NCBI RefSeq assembly: GCF_002878395.1
Contig: NW_025857900.1
Span: forward strand, 187,660 to 251,659
DNA: 64,000 nt
Direction of reading: 5' to 3'
Source of the DNA: Capsicum annuum
Lineage: Eukaryota > Streptophyta > Magnoliopsida > Solanales > Solanaceae
The notes below the pieces were generated by a model that searched no databases, had not been told where the DNA came from, and saw only the letters and a program-made list of their open reading frames with translations. Shown here piece by piece: positions 1 to 11,550 of the stretch; within the stretch, counting starts at the first letter, position 1; the number at the start of each line of letters is the position of its first letter. Made by a program: the position numbers and the translations under genes.

Positions 1-365
1 TATAAGTTATCATAAAAAACTACTAGTACCAATGACATAATTATGCTTACAAAACGAAAATATTCATTACGAAATTAAAAGAATATTCAGTCTTATCTAA
101 CTTAGACAAAGAAATTAAATTTCTTGAAAGAAAAGATACATAACAAGTTTTAAGTAAATCTCAGTGGCACTAGTATCTAGAATCAAATGATAAGTCCCGA
201 TAGCTTCAATGGAGCCATTACTCTATTTCCCATATACATATATCTTTCATTCTTAGTTATGGTCTAGACTGTAAGGAACCTCCGTATCATATTATAAACA
301 TGAACAGTACAGCCAGAGTCAAGCCACCAAGTATTTTAAAGAACGTCAGTTAAATTTTATTTGAC
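1..365 (-). pseudogene. Copia-F protease region (broken, runs off left edge)
   Basis: On the minus strand, roughly 365 down to 300 reads as the Ty1/copia aspartic protease core, with the motif WWLDSGCTVHV; the DSG triad is the catalytic site of retrotransposon proteases. Further left come matches to the usual downstream sequence (MGNRV, then LSRNLISLSKLD-like residues with shifts). Stops and frame changes show that it is dead. The rest of pol would lie beyond base 1. It follows directly from the gag remnant on its right. The assignment to copia rather than gypsy rests on this LDSG context and on the adjoining gag type. Confidence 0.75.
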
Positions 366-1110
366 ATATGTAAAAACACTAGGCTTAACTTTCTTCTTTA
401 ACCATGCCTTATGTGTTAGGAAATCTTTCTAAAAGTTCAGATTTTTCATAAAAATGATACATACCATTCTTGTGTCCCTTCTTATGTACTTGAGAGTAGG
501 AATCATTAACATTGGAATCATTAACATTAAGTTGCTTCTGTTTTTCCTTACCATGCTACTTTCCTTTAGTTTCATCTCCTTGATAATTTGCAAAGATAAT
601 TGAGTAGGTTCCTTGATTCTTCAGCCTTGTTTTCTCCTAAACCAGTATACCATGCAAATCATGTACGTTTAATTTGTCTTTCATGTGTTGTAGTTCATTT
701 TCAAGGTACCATACTCAGACGCTAATGAGTTGGTAATAAATAGCACAAGGAAATTTTTTCTAGTTTTATTCCTAAAGACGTAAGTATTGCTGCTATGTTT
801 TTAATTTCAATGACTTACTCATGCATGGTACATGAACCATCAAACTTCATGCTAGTAAGAGTACCCATTCATGTCCCATAAGAGACATATCATTAGTTTG
901 ACAGGATTCTTCAATAAGTTTCAGAAGTTCTTTTGTATTCTCAGTTTTAGGAAGAGTAGTCTTAATGTTGTTGGTAATATTCATTCACATAAATGTTAGG
1001 CATCATATGTTATACCGATCCCAATGCAAATAATATGACCTTTCTTTATCACTGCTAGTTTTAGTAATAGCAATTGACTTCTTAGAGTAAAGTGCAACAT
1101 AAGAAAATCT
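366..1110 (-). pseudogene. Copia-F gag (UBN2/retrotrans_gag type, broken)
   Basis: The minus strand from about 1110 to 366 matches the capsid (gag) protein of plant Ty1/copia elements of the UBN2 type. The clearest stretch is near 1000-880, where NIKTTLPKTENTKELLKLIE is readable, followed by an MSLMG-like and a TSMKFDGSCTMHEH-like segment in another frame. Near 480-420 there is a decayed zinc-knuckle region (KGH followed by a charged stretch). Several stops and frameshifts are present. The likely gag start is close to 1110; I cannot identify an intact ATG. Confidence 0.7.
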
Positions 1111-1620
1111 AAAACCCCGAGATGAAATTGGATGTGTTCTCACTAATATGAAAAGTTAAGATCGTTAAAAATTGTAACAAAAGAAGAGTGTGAATGAAGA
1201 ACAAATGTTTCAAGTAGAACATTCTCATTTGTTAATACTTTGAGCTATGAGTTCAAATATATTATCAAATTCAGAAATAATTTAATTTTTAAATGTATAT
1301 TGATGTTCTCCTTTGGGTGAAACATCAAACTATAATTTTAAACATAATGATGCTTAAAATTGTATTTAACATAATCCAATAATATTTAATGCATAAATTA
1401 ATAATATTTATTATCTTTGGTATATAAATAAAACTAATGATACATCTAAATTATCTCTTTAATGTTTAATGGTTATAAGAACAAATGATTAACCTTTGGG
1501 TGATCCATAAATATTTTATAACCAAAAACTTCCATTTTACCATAATTGTTATATCAGTTATACACATCAAGATTAATGGATAATTGATTTTAAGTTATTC
1601 ATTATTTTGGAATTAATTCT
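1111..1620 (-). other. Probable Copia-F leader, left half
   Basis: AT-rich, with no coding signal on either strand. It lies upstream of the Copia-F gag on the minus strand and ends abruptly where the Gypsy-D LTR copy begins at 1621. I interpret it as part of the copia 5' leader, whose other half would be 47929-48577. This is inference from order and orientation only. Confidence 0.35.
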
Positions 1621-3882
1621 TGTGATGATCCAATTTCTCAAGTCATGATGACACCTAGCATAACTCACTAGTAAGTAAGTCAATCCGTAGTCTGGAACTG
1701 CTAGTAAGAGATTATGAAAGAAAATGAGTGGAACAATAGAATAAATATAACAAAGGGGCTAATGTATATAAAACAACCCCAAAACTTCGTTAAGTTAGTA
1801 CAAGAGCTTCTAATATAATAACAGTACAAAGTCAAATACTAAATAAATATACATGTTCAATCCATTGCTGGATACAATACAGAGATTAGTATAATCCACA
1901 AAAGGGAGAATAGTAGTACTCTGAATGCCAGGATCTCACCCTAAATCTCAAATTCAGAATTGCTCTGAATGATGCACACAACAACAGTGAGAGCTCGTAC
2001 TATATTCTAGAGCCTACAAAAGTGTAGTATGAGTACCAAACACGTGGTACTTAATAGGCAACTGTTGTTGAGCTTCAAAGATAATGCAAATAAAGAAACT
2101 ATGCAACCAAGACTATAAACTACAAGCAACTATCCAAGAAGTAACATAATAAAGCTAGAGAGATAAAAGGATAAACTATTCTATTCTAGTTGTATTTAGG
2201 AACTAAAATACTATACCATAAATCACTGACCAATATACAAATAAAGTGTGGAATAAGGATATACAGTAGTATACAAGTCCAGGAAATACATATACAATAT
2301 GAATAAATTAGGAAATAGAGGGACATATGGTGGTATATATGTCTATAATGAAATTTATTATAAAAAGAAAAGGGATTAGAATCGTACCTCAAACCTTAAT
2401 ACTGATCCATAATCACCCTGCCATGAACTAATCATAATAACAAACATAAAGTAACCGTCTAGTTAGAACAAATAATACCTAACCAAGCCCCATAAATCGG
2501 AAAGGTTCAACTAATATTCAAAAGTCAACAATCATAGCCTACACCTATGCAAACCCCTATAAGGTTGATATATATAAGAATCAAACAACAAATGTGTCAT
2601 TGGGAATGCATATGAATGAATGGATGCAAAGTAAATCTCTAGTACCATAATCAATTCAAGTTCCATAACATACTAAGTGCATACACCTCTTCTAGATCAA
2701 TAGCTCACAAAAGCAGGACCTATAACAACCCCTCTTCTCCTACATAGTAGCTCACGAACACCCCTTGGGGATTTGAGAATATTCGTATACACTTATTTGG
2801 TTTTGATATAGGATTTTTAATCATCATCATCATCTATCTACTCTACCTAGTATCAATGATATGTATATATAATAAGTGCACAGACTTAAGCTGTGCCCAA
2901 TAAGTCTATAAATTCATCGCCTCAGATCAACTCCGAGACTACATTAGTATAATAGTGTCAAAAAGACCAAAATGTCTCTCGACCAAAGTAAATAGTAATA
3001 ATAAAGGAGTGGATAGATTACAAACCAAAATCAATCTTAGTCTAGTATCCAAAACATCATATTTAGTTCCAAAAGCTAATTAAACCATTGAATATGGTGG
3101 CATGATTCCCAGATAAAAGAATTTATTTTATAACTGAAAGTGAAAATTAATCCATTTTTTATAAAACAATAGTAAAATCATGGTTTTGGTTTGAATCACA
3201 CCACTAAGTGATCATGAACGTACCAAGATCCATACATGTCATCACCATTATCCAAACAATACAATCATAAGAGACCAAGATTCTATAGACTAAATCCACG
3301 TCCTTTATAAAAGTAGAATACTCACCTAGAGTCCAATTGGTATCATAACCACGAGCTTGGCCCAATATTACATAACAAAAATACTATATTTCAAAAAAAA
3401 AATGATACTATACCAAGTCAAGTTGTGAACCTTATACTAAAGGGATACTTAGTATCATCTATGGTTCACATGCTTCAATTCTAGACTTAATGAAAGAATA
3501 AAAACTTTTATTTGAGATTGTTTTGATTAACTGTACAACCCACACTTATAATTCAATTTTTATAGAATCCATCCAAGATCCCTAAAGGAGTCCAAAAGCC
3601 TTGAGACTTGAACAATGGTCTTACAGCCTAAAATTAATGTTCCAATATTGATGACACTGTCGAAATTCTCATCCAAGATCATTTTCTAGGATTTTTGATT
3701 CGAGACCTAATTTTTAACAGTGAAAGCTTCAAAATAGAAAAATGTTCCTATAACCCACATTAACTATCTGATTATCAAACCAACAGTTTTAACAAGTCAT
3801 AAATAACCTGTAGGAGTTGTGTGAAGGCTCAAAATGTTGAAAATTTGCATAAATTGGAAAAATAACTTGGAGGGTCATTAAA
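1621..3882 (-). mobile_element. Gypsy-D LTR, left copy
   Basis: This stretch aligns end to end with 45124-47928: the same order of shared blocks from TGTGATGATCC (versus TGTCACGACCT) to TCATTAAA (versus TCATTACA). Read on the minus strand, it would begin TG/TT-TAATGAC and end near GTCATCACA, the terminal style of gypsy LTRs. It lacks about 1 kb present in the right copy, near 3480-3510. Minus orientation is inferred from the gag remnant at 19190-20060. The flanking 5-mers (ATTCT left, ATATG right) do not match, so it is not a simple solo LTR. Confidence 0.6.
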
Positions 3883-4573
3883 ATATGTACTACTAAAATG
3901 ACTTTAGTCCACGAAAGTAAATGGATAGGAATATCATGAAAGCTCAGATGGACGAGGTACTAGGCCAGCTGGATTTGTGCAAGACTACCAGATAACCATT
4001 AGGAAGAAGTAATGCTCCCAAGGGATTTTTCCATAGGTTTCTCATTTTCAACCAACCTTCTTTCTTCATTTCTTAGAAAACCAAAACTTAACCTTAACAA
4101 CTAACTAGTCTCCAACTAAATCGAGGTTGACTGACGCATATGAATCCCAACTACAATACACTAACACCAGACCAATAACAACACAACCAAGTGAAACCTC
4201 ACCCAACTCATGGAAATATAAGGAATAAATCAAGCTCTTAACTCCCATATCTAAATATGATGTTCTTTTGCTCTCTAAACCTGTTATCTACTCTACACCA
4301 TATAACATGCATCATACTACCTTAAATAACTAAAGATGATCCATCGATAATCCATAATGGCAAGAATAAGAATAACCCCATAGGGTTATAGCGAGACACA
4401 CCAATGGATATAGTCAAAGCCTATAATATCCTATCGAGGCTACAGTTGGTCTAGGTGACCCTCAAACCTAATACTTAGGAGTTCATAGAACAAACTCCTA
4501 TAACTAAACAATCAACTCCAGAATGTCCCACCAATTGAGGTTGAAATCATTCTTAGACCAACTTGAGCACACT
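3883..4573. other. Gypsy-D interior remnant, no recognisable gene
   Basis: Sequence between the left Gypsy-D LTR and the insertion point of Tekay-A. I see no gene, no convincing polypurine tract and no repeat in it. It ends at ACACT, the 5 bases preceding Tekay-A; ACAGT follows Tekay-A, so this stretch was once continuous with 17157 onward. Confidence 0.4.
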
Positions 4574-4845
4574 TGTAATACCCCAAAGTTTCCTAACTAA
4601 TTTTGTCCCAAGAATGTCAAGTATTAGCTTCTCAATTGAATGATGTTTATTCCATAAGGAATTTTTAATATTTTCACTTTTCTTCATATGGTAAATTTGA
4701 TAAACTTTCCATCAATATAAGATTCACCAAAATCCGATAACCGGGTAAGAAGTTATGACTATTTTAAGTTCCCGTCATAAAACAACGCCATATTAGTCCG
4801 TGGTATGCCGCGCCACCAGAGAAAATAATATCTATCAAATTCCAG

Positions 4846-4992
4846 TAGGATTTTGTGATAGTGGCGTGTCGTTCCAAACTTCCAGGTCACAAAGAAAATG
4901 GCAAAGCAATGGCTTCGCATTGCACCATCCCTCAGTTTCCAAATTGTCAAATTACAGTGACATGGTGCGATAGCGCCGTTTCACGCTAGGGG
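4846..4992. other. LTR hairpin cluster in Tekay-A 5' LTR
   Basis: Three short inverted repeats in a row of the form stem-AT, 8-nt loop, AT-stem: around 4858-4875 (loop AGTGGCGT), 4905-4925 (AAGCAAT / ATTGCACC, loop GGCTTCGC) and 4965-4992 (GTGCGAT, loop AGCGCCGT). The 3' LTR counterparts at 14930-15064 have different stem bases. They lie just upstream of the TATA-like box. Confidence 0.55.
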
Positions 4993-5060
4993 TTCAATTC
5001 GAGAAATTTTAACTAAAATTACAAGACGCATCCAGGGTTAAAAGGATTAATTTTCCACCC

Positions 5061-5069
5061 CTATTTAAG
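5061..5069 (+). promoter_or_regulatory. TATA-like box of Tekay-A 5' LTR
   Basis: CTATTTAAG, about 490 bp into the LTR and just downstream of the hairpin cluster; the same motif is kept in the 3' LTR near 15134. It is the best candidate for the element's core promoter. Confidence 0.45.
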
Positions 5070-7104
5070 CCCATTAACACGAGATTCAACTATTGGGAAC
5101 CCAAAATATACTCTTTTCTCTCAAAAACCTCTCAAGAACAACCTAGGGCTTTTCATAGGAGATTCAAAATCAAGAATTTACTTCGTCAATCTTTGTGTAT
5201 TTATGAACCAAGGTATTTTTAGTGTTGATTCATGGATTCCTTCCATCCATGAATCTTAAGAACCTTGTTTTATCTATAAATCATGGTATTTATGTTGTGG
5301 GTTATTTGTAACCATGTTGTTGATGATGATTGATTTAAAAGTTGGAATCTTTATTATGCTTTCATGAAATTATGTTAATGTATGGATTGAAATTGATGAA
5401 ATTGAGTTGAATGAAGGAACTTTTATGGATTATATTAGTGTCTATGCCTAAGCCTATAGTTATGTATGCGATGTATTTGATAAAATGCCTAAGGGAATAA
5501 AAATTATGCCTTATGACTAAATAGAACCCAAATGATGAATCCATGATTAACTCTTATGTTCTAATGACTTCCATGCTATTAACATTCCTTGTAAATTTGT
5601 GGATTGCTCATAAATTAGCCTTATGAAATTATGCCATGTTTACATGCAATCCTATTCATGTACAAGCTTATGATAACATGTACTTTATGAAATCCCCCAA
5701 ATGATTATATTATTTGTTGTTTATGTTGGTCATGTATTCAAGAATGTCATGCCATGTCAATTTCCCTCTATCAAGTCCTGGGGGTACTTGTACCCGACAA
5801 GTTAGTTGTATGCCTAGAGCCAGTGTCATGTTTTCACTATATCCTTAGTGAATCTATGATCCATAGAATTCAGTCAGTTATGTGACTCAGGATATCTCAG
5901 TAAATCCCAGTCAGTTATCAGATCTCAGTAATGTTCCACTAGTCAACAAAATTTAGTTAATTTAGTCCAGTTGAGTTTAGTAATTCATGTTCAGTGCCTA
6001 TTCAGATAGGAGTAGTAATTAGCACTAAGTGAACCCAAGGATGGGAATTTACCTCTTATATGTGGGTGTGATTTTTAAAAGCAATACTCGTGTTATAAAA
6101 CTATATAACCAGCATAGGTTGAGATATCATAGCCTGCTATATGAGGGTAGATAAGGTGGCTTAACCTGTTTTATGAGGGTTACCCAAAGATTATCTTTAC
6201 AACTGGTACGGTATTGACACCCTTCCAATTGGGGTTACAGATTGGACCCCAACTCAGCCATAATAGTGTATTAGGGGCATGTCGGTTAGATAACTACTTC
6301 CTACAGTTTCAGTATAAGTCTCAGTAAAGGAACTCAGATAGTTCTTCAGATTTCAGAACTATCAGATATTGTCAACTTAGATATAGCATGAAACTCATAT
6401 AGTTCCATTAGATTTAGGACTGTTAGATATAGTCACTCATGTTATCAATTGTATAGGTCATAAAAACTTATGTTATTGGTACTCGCACTTAGTAATTGTG
6501 TTACCACGATCTCAGTTTTAGTTACTATGTATTCATGTATGTATTGTCATGTTTATGTTAGTCAGTACTATTCATGCATATGAACCCCATGCATTCTGCC
6601 TACCTCACTTGCATACCAGTACATTCAAAGTACTAACGCATTTGTGATATGGTGTCTTATACCATAGGTTCAGAAGAACGAGCTACAGAGCATCAGTAGC
6701 ATTTCAGTCCCAGCAGTCAGAGTTAGCAGCGAGTCCTCTTATTTCATGGACATGATTATTACTTTATTATCTCATTAATTAATTTATTAGTAGGAGTTAG
6801 TTAGGGACATGTCCCATCAACTTCTTTTTCAGACATTTTAGTCAATTAGAGGCTTTTCAGACTATCATGTTTTGTTAGTTATTTTAGTTGTTTTGGGCAT
6901 TTCATACCCCACCCAGATGTTATATTTTATCAGATCATATGTCACAGTTTTTAAACTTATGTCCTTTCAGTTCATGTTTTTGTATTTATGTAGTATATCA
7001 TGCAGTGTATAGGTACAAATATCAGTCATGGGTTAGCTTGTGGTCCTTTGGGGTCATGAGCACTGTGTAGCATTTTGGGTACCAGATTTGGGGTGTTACA
7101 AACT

Positions 7105-7117
7105 TGGTATCAGAGCC
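7105..7117 (+). promoter_or_regulatory. Primer binding site (tRNA-iMet), Tekay-A
   Basis: TGGTATCAGAGCC, the standard complement of the 3' end of plant initiator-methionine tRNA, four bases after the LTR end. It primes minus-strand DNA synthesis in LTR retrotransposons and fixes the LTR/interior boundary. Confidence 0.93.
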
Positions 7118-7323
7118 TAAGGTTCAATACTATCCTAGGAAGTCTAAAAGCCACATCTAGTAGAGTTTTGTACATGGGTGTGTTGCATGCCATATTTATT
7201 TACTGGAGGCTATAAGATGTTTTAGGAATAATTTCCCTTCTTTCAGTATTTATGTCGTGCCAGTGAGCATAATCTCAAGTCAATCTCTCAGTCTAATCTA
7301 TTTCTCCCTTTCTTTTATAGAAC

Positions 7324-8400
7324 ATGCCTCCTAAAAAAAGAAACGGGAATAAGTTAGCCCCTTAGCTCAAAGAACCTTTGGGAAAACATATTTATCATAC
7401 AGAATTTAGAGTTGTAGTCACTACTCTTGCTCAGTCAGTTATTTCTTAAAATGAACGACCAGCAGTTATTTCAGCCAACCCAGTGGCCAATTTAGTTGCA
7501 TCCAGGATTCAGGACTTCACTCGAAAGAACCCTCTATCCTTTCTCGAGTCTAAAAAAAATGAGGACCCTCAGGAATTCATCAATTAGGTTCAGAACATTA
7601 CAGAAATCATGGGGGTGTCATCTATTGAGAGTGCTTAGCTAGTTGCATATCAGTTGTAGAATATTGCTCACACTTGGTTTAATTAGTGGAAGTTAGAAGG
7701 CCAGATGGTGCAAGGGCTATTGACTGGGAGGAGTTTGTTACTAAATTCTTAGATAGATTCTTTCCCCAAGAGCTGAAAGAGGCTGAGGTGTTAGAATTTT
7801 TAAACCTCAGGCAGGGAAACATAACAGTGAAAGAGTATTCTCTTAAGTTTACTTAATTAGCCAAATATGCTTCTCATGTGGTTGTAGATAGCAGGGCTAA
7901 GATGAGTAAGTTTATTTTTAGGGTGAATGATAGTATGGTCAACGAGTGTAGGTTTGCAATATTGAATAGTGACATAAGTTTAGCCAGGCTTATCACTCAT
8001 GCTTAACAGATAGAAGAGAAAAATATTAAGATGAGAGAGAAGCAAAATAAGATAGCAAAGACAGGTAGTTTCAACTCTGCTCAACCCAAAACAGAAGGAG
8101 AAAATTGCTCTTCTTTTGTCCTGAGTCATCAGTTCCATCTCCTTCTTCAGCTAGTGCTCCAGCTCCTAAGTTCAGAGATAGTACTGAGATAGAGTGCCAA
8201 GCTCTAAGTGTCAGGGTAGTATTAGCAGTTCCCATACCAATCCTCTTTGCAAAACTTGTGGAAAGCACCAGCAGGGCATTTGTAGAGCTGGCAGTGGTAT
8301 TTTTTTAGACGTGGAAAACCAGCAGGGTGCCACCTCCAGTGCTACTAGTGGGTAATGCCCAAATAGACTCTATGATCTTCAGTCCTGAAAAGATCAAGAA
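7324..8400 (+). pseudogene. Tekay-A gag (broken)
   Basis: The start ATG is chosen at 7324 because MPPKK is the usual beginning of this gag family, and the Tekay-B gag (23037) starts with the same residues. The central capsid region is readable (for example AYQL and HTWF around 7650-7680, then KEYSLKFT-like residues near 7830). Near 8238-8295 is the cysteine-rich segment CKTCGKHQQGIC, a partial zinc-binding motif; the CCHC knuckle that should follow is lost in a frameshift and stop. Many of the internal stops look like former CAG codons (for example near 7363, 7585, 7656 and 7684). Capsid protein, not functional. Confidence 0.85.
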
Positions 8401-8970
8401 AACTCTCCTAATGTAGTTACTGGTACGTTATAGATCTTTCATATGCATGCTTATGCTTTGATAGATCTAGGAGCTTCCTTGTCTTTTGTTATCCCTTATA
8501 TAGCAAGCGATTTTGGAATCAATCCCAAAATTTTAGTAGAGCCCTTTTTAGTCTCTAACCCAGTAGGTAAAACCATCATAGCCCGATGGGTATAAATGAA
8601 CTGCCCGATTATGATATTTTAGAAAGTCACTTCAGCGAACTTATTTAAATTAGAGATAATTGATCTTAATGTCATTCTCATCATGGATTGCCTTCATTCG
8701 TGCTATACCACAGTTGACTGCAGAAATAGAATAGTTCAGTTTTAGTTTCTGAATGAACCTATCCTAGAGTGGAGAGATAGTACTTTATGTTTCAGAGGTT
8801 AGCTTGTTTCCTATCTTTGAGGAAGGAAAATGATATCTAAGGGGTGCGTATATCACCTGGTTTGAGTTAAGGACACTAGTTTTGAAACTCCCAACCTTGA
8901 TTCAGTCCCAATAGGTAATGAATATTCAGATGTCTTTCCCAAAGATCTTCCAGGAATTCCTTCCAAAAGG
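8401..8970 (+). pseudogene. Tekay-A aspartic protease and start of RT (broken)
   Basis: ALIDLGASLSFV (about 8455-8490) is the retropepsin-like active-site segment, with DLG in place of the usual D-S/T-G, so the catalytic motif is altered. Downstream, LIMDCLHSCY and a DCRNRIVQF-like stretch are the standard protease C-terminal features. The region then runs into the RT N-terminal tail and stops at the solo LTR. Stops are frequent. In this family the protease is cleaved from a single Gag-Pol polyprotein. Confidence 0.82.
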
Positions 8971-8975
8971 GAAAT
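8971..8975 (+). repeat. Target site duplication GAAAT, left copy
   Basis: GAAAT lies immediately before the solo LTR and is repeated exactly at 11551-11555. Removing the LTR and one copy brings the interrupted pol codons back into frame. Confidence 0.95.
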
Positions 8976-9318
8976 TGTAACACCCCGTACTTAATTACGT
9001 GCATTAGTCATTGTTATATGTGTTGGGGTATATGTATTGATCCTAAGTTTGGTATATATGAGTTTAAGTATGAGTATTGATTATTTTGAGATGGTTTCAA
9101 GTGTATAGTTTGATTATAGGTGTATCGGAATCGACTTTATTTATATCGGAATTTTCCCGTCGATGGTTCCATACGAAGGTTATTGAATAAGCTTTCCAAC
9201 GATATAAAGATTTCCAAAAACGGATAAGTTTCGGATATAAGCGAGCTCGTTCGAAACTTTAAAACGGTGGCCGGGATGTGAACAGTAAAATGTGCAGGAA
9301 ACTACTGAGGCCTGCCAG

Positions 9319-9662
9319 TTTTTTGGGTCAATTTTGAACGATCATAACTCCCTCAATATAATGAACTGGTTGAGCTACCATATATCAAAAGAAATATCTT
9401 TGAGTCTTCTTTCCAATGAAATTGGTTTCATCCAAATCCAACATCTGAGTAAGGAGTTATACTCGTTTTACTTCAGCCTCTCAAAACAGATTTTTAGGGT
9501 CAACTTCAAACGATCATAACTACTTGTACAGGACGAACTGGGTGGCCTAATTTATATCAAATGAAAGACCTTTGAATTATATTTCTAACGATACCAATTT
9601 AACCCAAATCCGATATCGGAGCAAAGAGTTATGGCCGATTTACTTTAGCCTATCAAAACAGT
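9319..9662 (+). repeat. 172-bp degenerate tandem duplication in solo LTR
   Basis: Two adjacent units, 9319-9490 and 9491-9662. Both run from a GGGTCAA..AACGATCATAACT segment, through a CCAAATCC segment, to a CT.TCAAAACAG segment. Confidence 0.7.
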
Positions 9663-10728
9663 CCACCATGGACAAATTCGGATTTACTTAAATTTTTAAG
9701 GGCAATATGGTCATTTTTCATCACCTCATGGACGAAAATTGGTCATTATATACATATACTTAGCCTTATATCCACCATTTATCATCCAAATCATTGAAGA
9801 ATAAGAAACCCTAGCCTAAGTTCAACTCCAATTATCTTGTGATTCAACCGTAGAAAATCCAAATTGATTCCGTAGTTGTGTTCACCGTCTCAAGGGCTTC
9901 GAGAAGCACCCCTTATTTGTGCCAACAGGACTTCGAAATCAAAAGGGCCATTTTTTTTGGTAAGGATGTAAATTATGTTGGTGTTATTTATATGGATATG
10001 TATATATATATATATATGCATGTGAGCATAAGAAGTATGTTATTTGATTGTTGTTGAAAGATGATTGGAAATGATGTTGGATTATTCTTGTGCATGGTTG
10101 GATTATGTTAAATTGTGAAGGAATTTGGGGTGATGATGTAGTATTGATGATGTGGTATTGAAATGATGATTATATACATATACACACATAAACCTATTGT
10201 TTAAGTTGGTTTTTGGAATGTTTTGCAAATATTGGTAGTATGGAATTATGGAAGAGAATTGTGGTGTTGGGTTGCTAATACTAGATGCCAAACATTTCAT
10301 TGTAGATAAGTGATTTGTAAAGGCGGGAAGTTGTGTTGAATTGGTAGCTGAATCTACAACGAGGTATGTAAAGCATACTCTAACAATGTTCTTTGGCATG
10401 AAAACACCAATGTTCCATCAAGTAAGATTCCGAGGTTGTCCAAAAACATGTATTGTTCTACGTTACCAACGAAGTTGTTTCCATCCTATAAAGTGTCAAA
10501 ATGTTCATTGATATACCAAAAGGCTCTTATTTCATTGTTGTGATATTGATGATTCTGAAACATATTGTTGATGTACCAATGAGTCCTTATTACATCGTTA
10601 TTGTATAGAAGGTCTATTACTTGGTTCCTATTGATGTATCATTGTTTCAAGGTATCAAAAATGTGGTGACGACCGAAATAACAATCTCAAAGATTAATTG
10701 AACTAAGTGATGAAAGTTCTCTCTTATC

Positions 10729-10828
10729 GGGTGGTATCCCAGGGGCATAAGCCTAGCATGGGTCGATCCCTATTTCATGTGTTTATGGGTGGTATCCCAG
10801 GGGCATAAGCCTAGCATGGGTCGATCCC
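10729..10828 (+). repeat. Two identical 42-bp repeats in solo LTR
   Basis: 10729-10770 and 10787-10828 are identical over 42 bp, beginning GGGTGGTATCCCAGGGGC and ending GGGTCGATCCC, with 16 bp between them. Perfect identity inside decayed DNA suggests recent duplication or ongoing correction. Confidence 0.9.
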
Positions 10829-11550
10829 AGTTGATATGTACTGGAGGCATCCTAATGGTCACAGTACAGTACAGTAATGATTACAAAGACGATAAGAACG
10901 AAGGTAAAGTGATTGAATAAATACAATGTACAGGTTGTCACAAGTTCTAGAAAGTGTGGTCCACTCCTATTACGACTTATTCACTTGTTTCTGATTTCTA
11001 TTGAGCTCGTATATCATATGTGATTATTTACAGCTTTACATACTCAGTACATATTTTGTACTGACGTCCCTCACGGGGGACCTGCATTTCATGCTGCAGG
11101 CACAGGTACCTCAGCTCATACACAGCACAAGTAGGAGCCAGGTCATACAGCTGTTGTTGGTGAGCTCCAGTTTGCTTCGGAGCTTTCCGAGTCGGTTCCT
11201 TATATTTTGTTATTGTACAGGAGTCATGTGTGGGCGGGGGTTTGTCCCGACCCTAGTTATGTCATGTATATCCTAGAGGCTTTGTAGACATAAGGAAGGG
11301 TAAAGTCATGGAAGTTTATATAGTAATGTTATATTTGTATATGTCGTGGCCCCGACGGCCAAAAATATATATATATATATATATTTGTGCGTGTTGTGCT
11401 GATACAGGTAATTAGATCCTTCTATATGCAACGAAGTGCTGTCCAATTTTTGGTGACATGTAAGTGAAAGTACAGGTATTTGAACGGGTTCTCCCGGGCC
11501 TTCTCGGCTTCGGGTGCCAGTCCGGCCCGATGGGATTTTGGGGCGTGACA

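Larger units (their letters stand above)
4574..7100 (+). repeat. Tekay-A 5' LTR
   Basis: It begins TGTAATACCCC, ends GGGGTGTTACA and is 2527 bp long. It aligns throughout with 14648-17156. A TATA-like CTATTTAAG lies at about 5061-5069, preceded by a cluster of short hairpins (about 4846-4992). The primer site follows after four bases. Confidence 0.92.
8976..11550 (+). mobile_element. Solo LTR inserted in Tekay-A pol
   Basis: 2575 bp, starting TGTAACACCCCG and ending GGGGCGTGACA, with GAAAT on both sides. It belongs to a different family from the Tekay-A LTR. There is no primer site, interior or second LTR, so it is a solo LTR left by recombination between the two LTRs of a full element. It carries a 172-bp tandem duplication, two perfect 42-bp repeats and two AT microsatellites. 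Open frames inside it (such as minus 10103-10399) show no resemblance to known proteins. Confidence 0.94.

Noticed and set aside
1621..3882. Independent solo LTR
   Set aside because: Flanking 5-mers ATTCT and ATATG do not match, and a homologous copy in the same orientation exists at 45124-47928.
4846..4992. Hairpin clusters as tRNA, CRISPR or terminator
   Set aside because: There is no cloverleaf or CCA context, stems vary instead of repeating, no spacers exist, and this is plant LTR DNA.
9990..10018. Short AT runs (also near 11365-11384) as regulatory elements
   Set aside because: Simple microsatellites with no supporting context.
10103..10399. 98-codon minus-strand open frame as a gene
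   Set aside because: It lies inside the solo LTR, has no recognisable motif and is composed of AT-rich low-information sequence.
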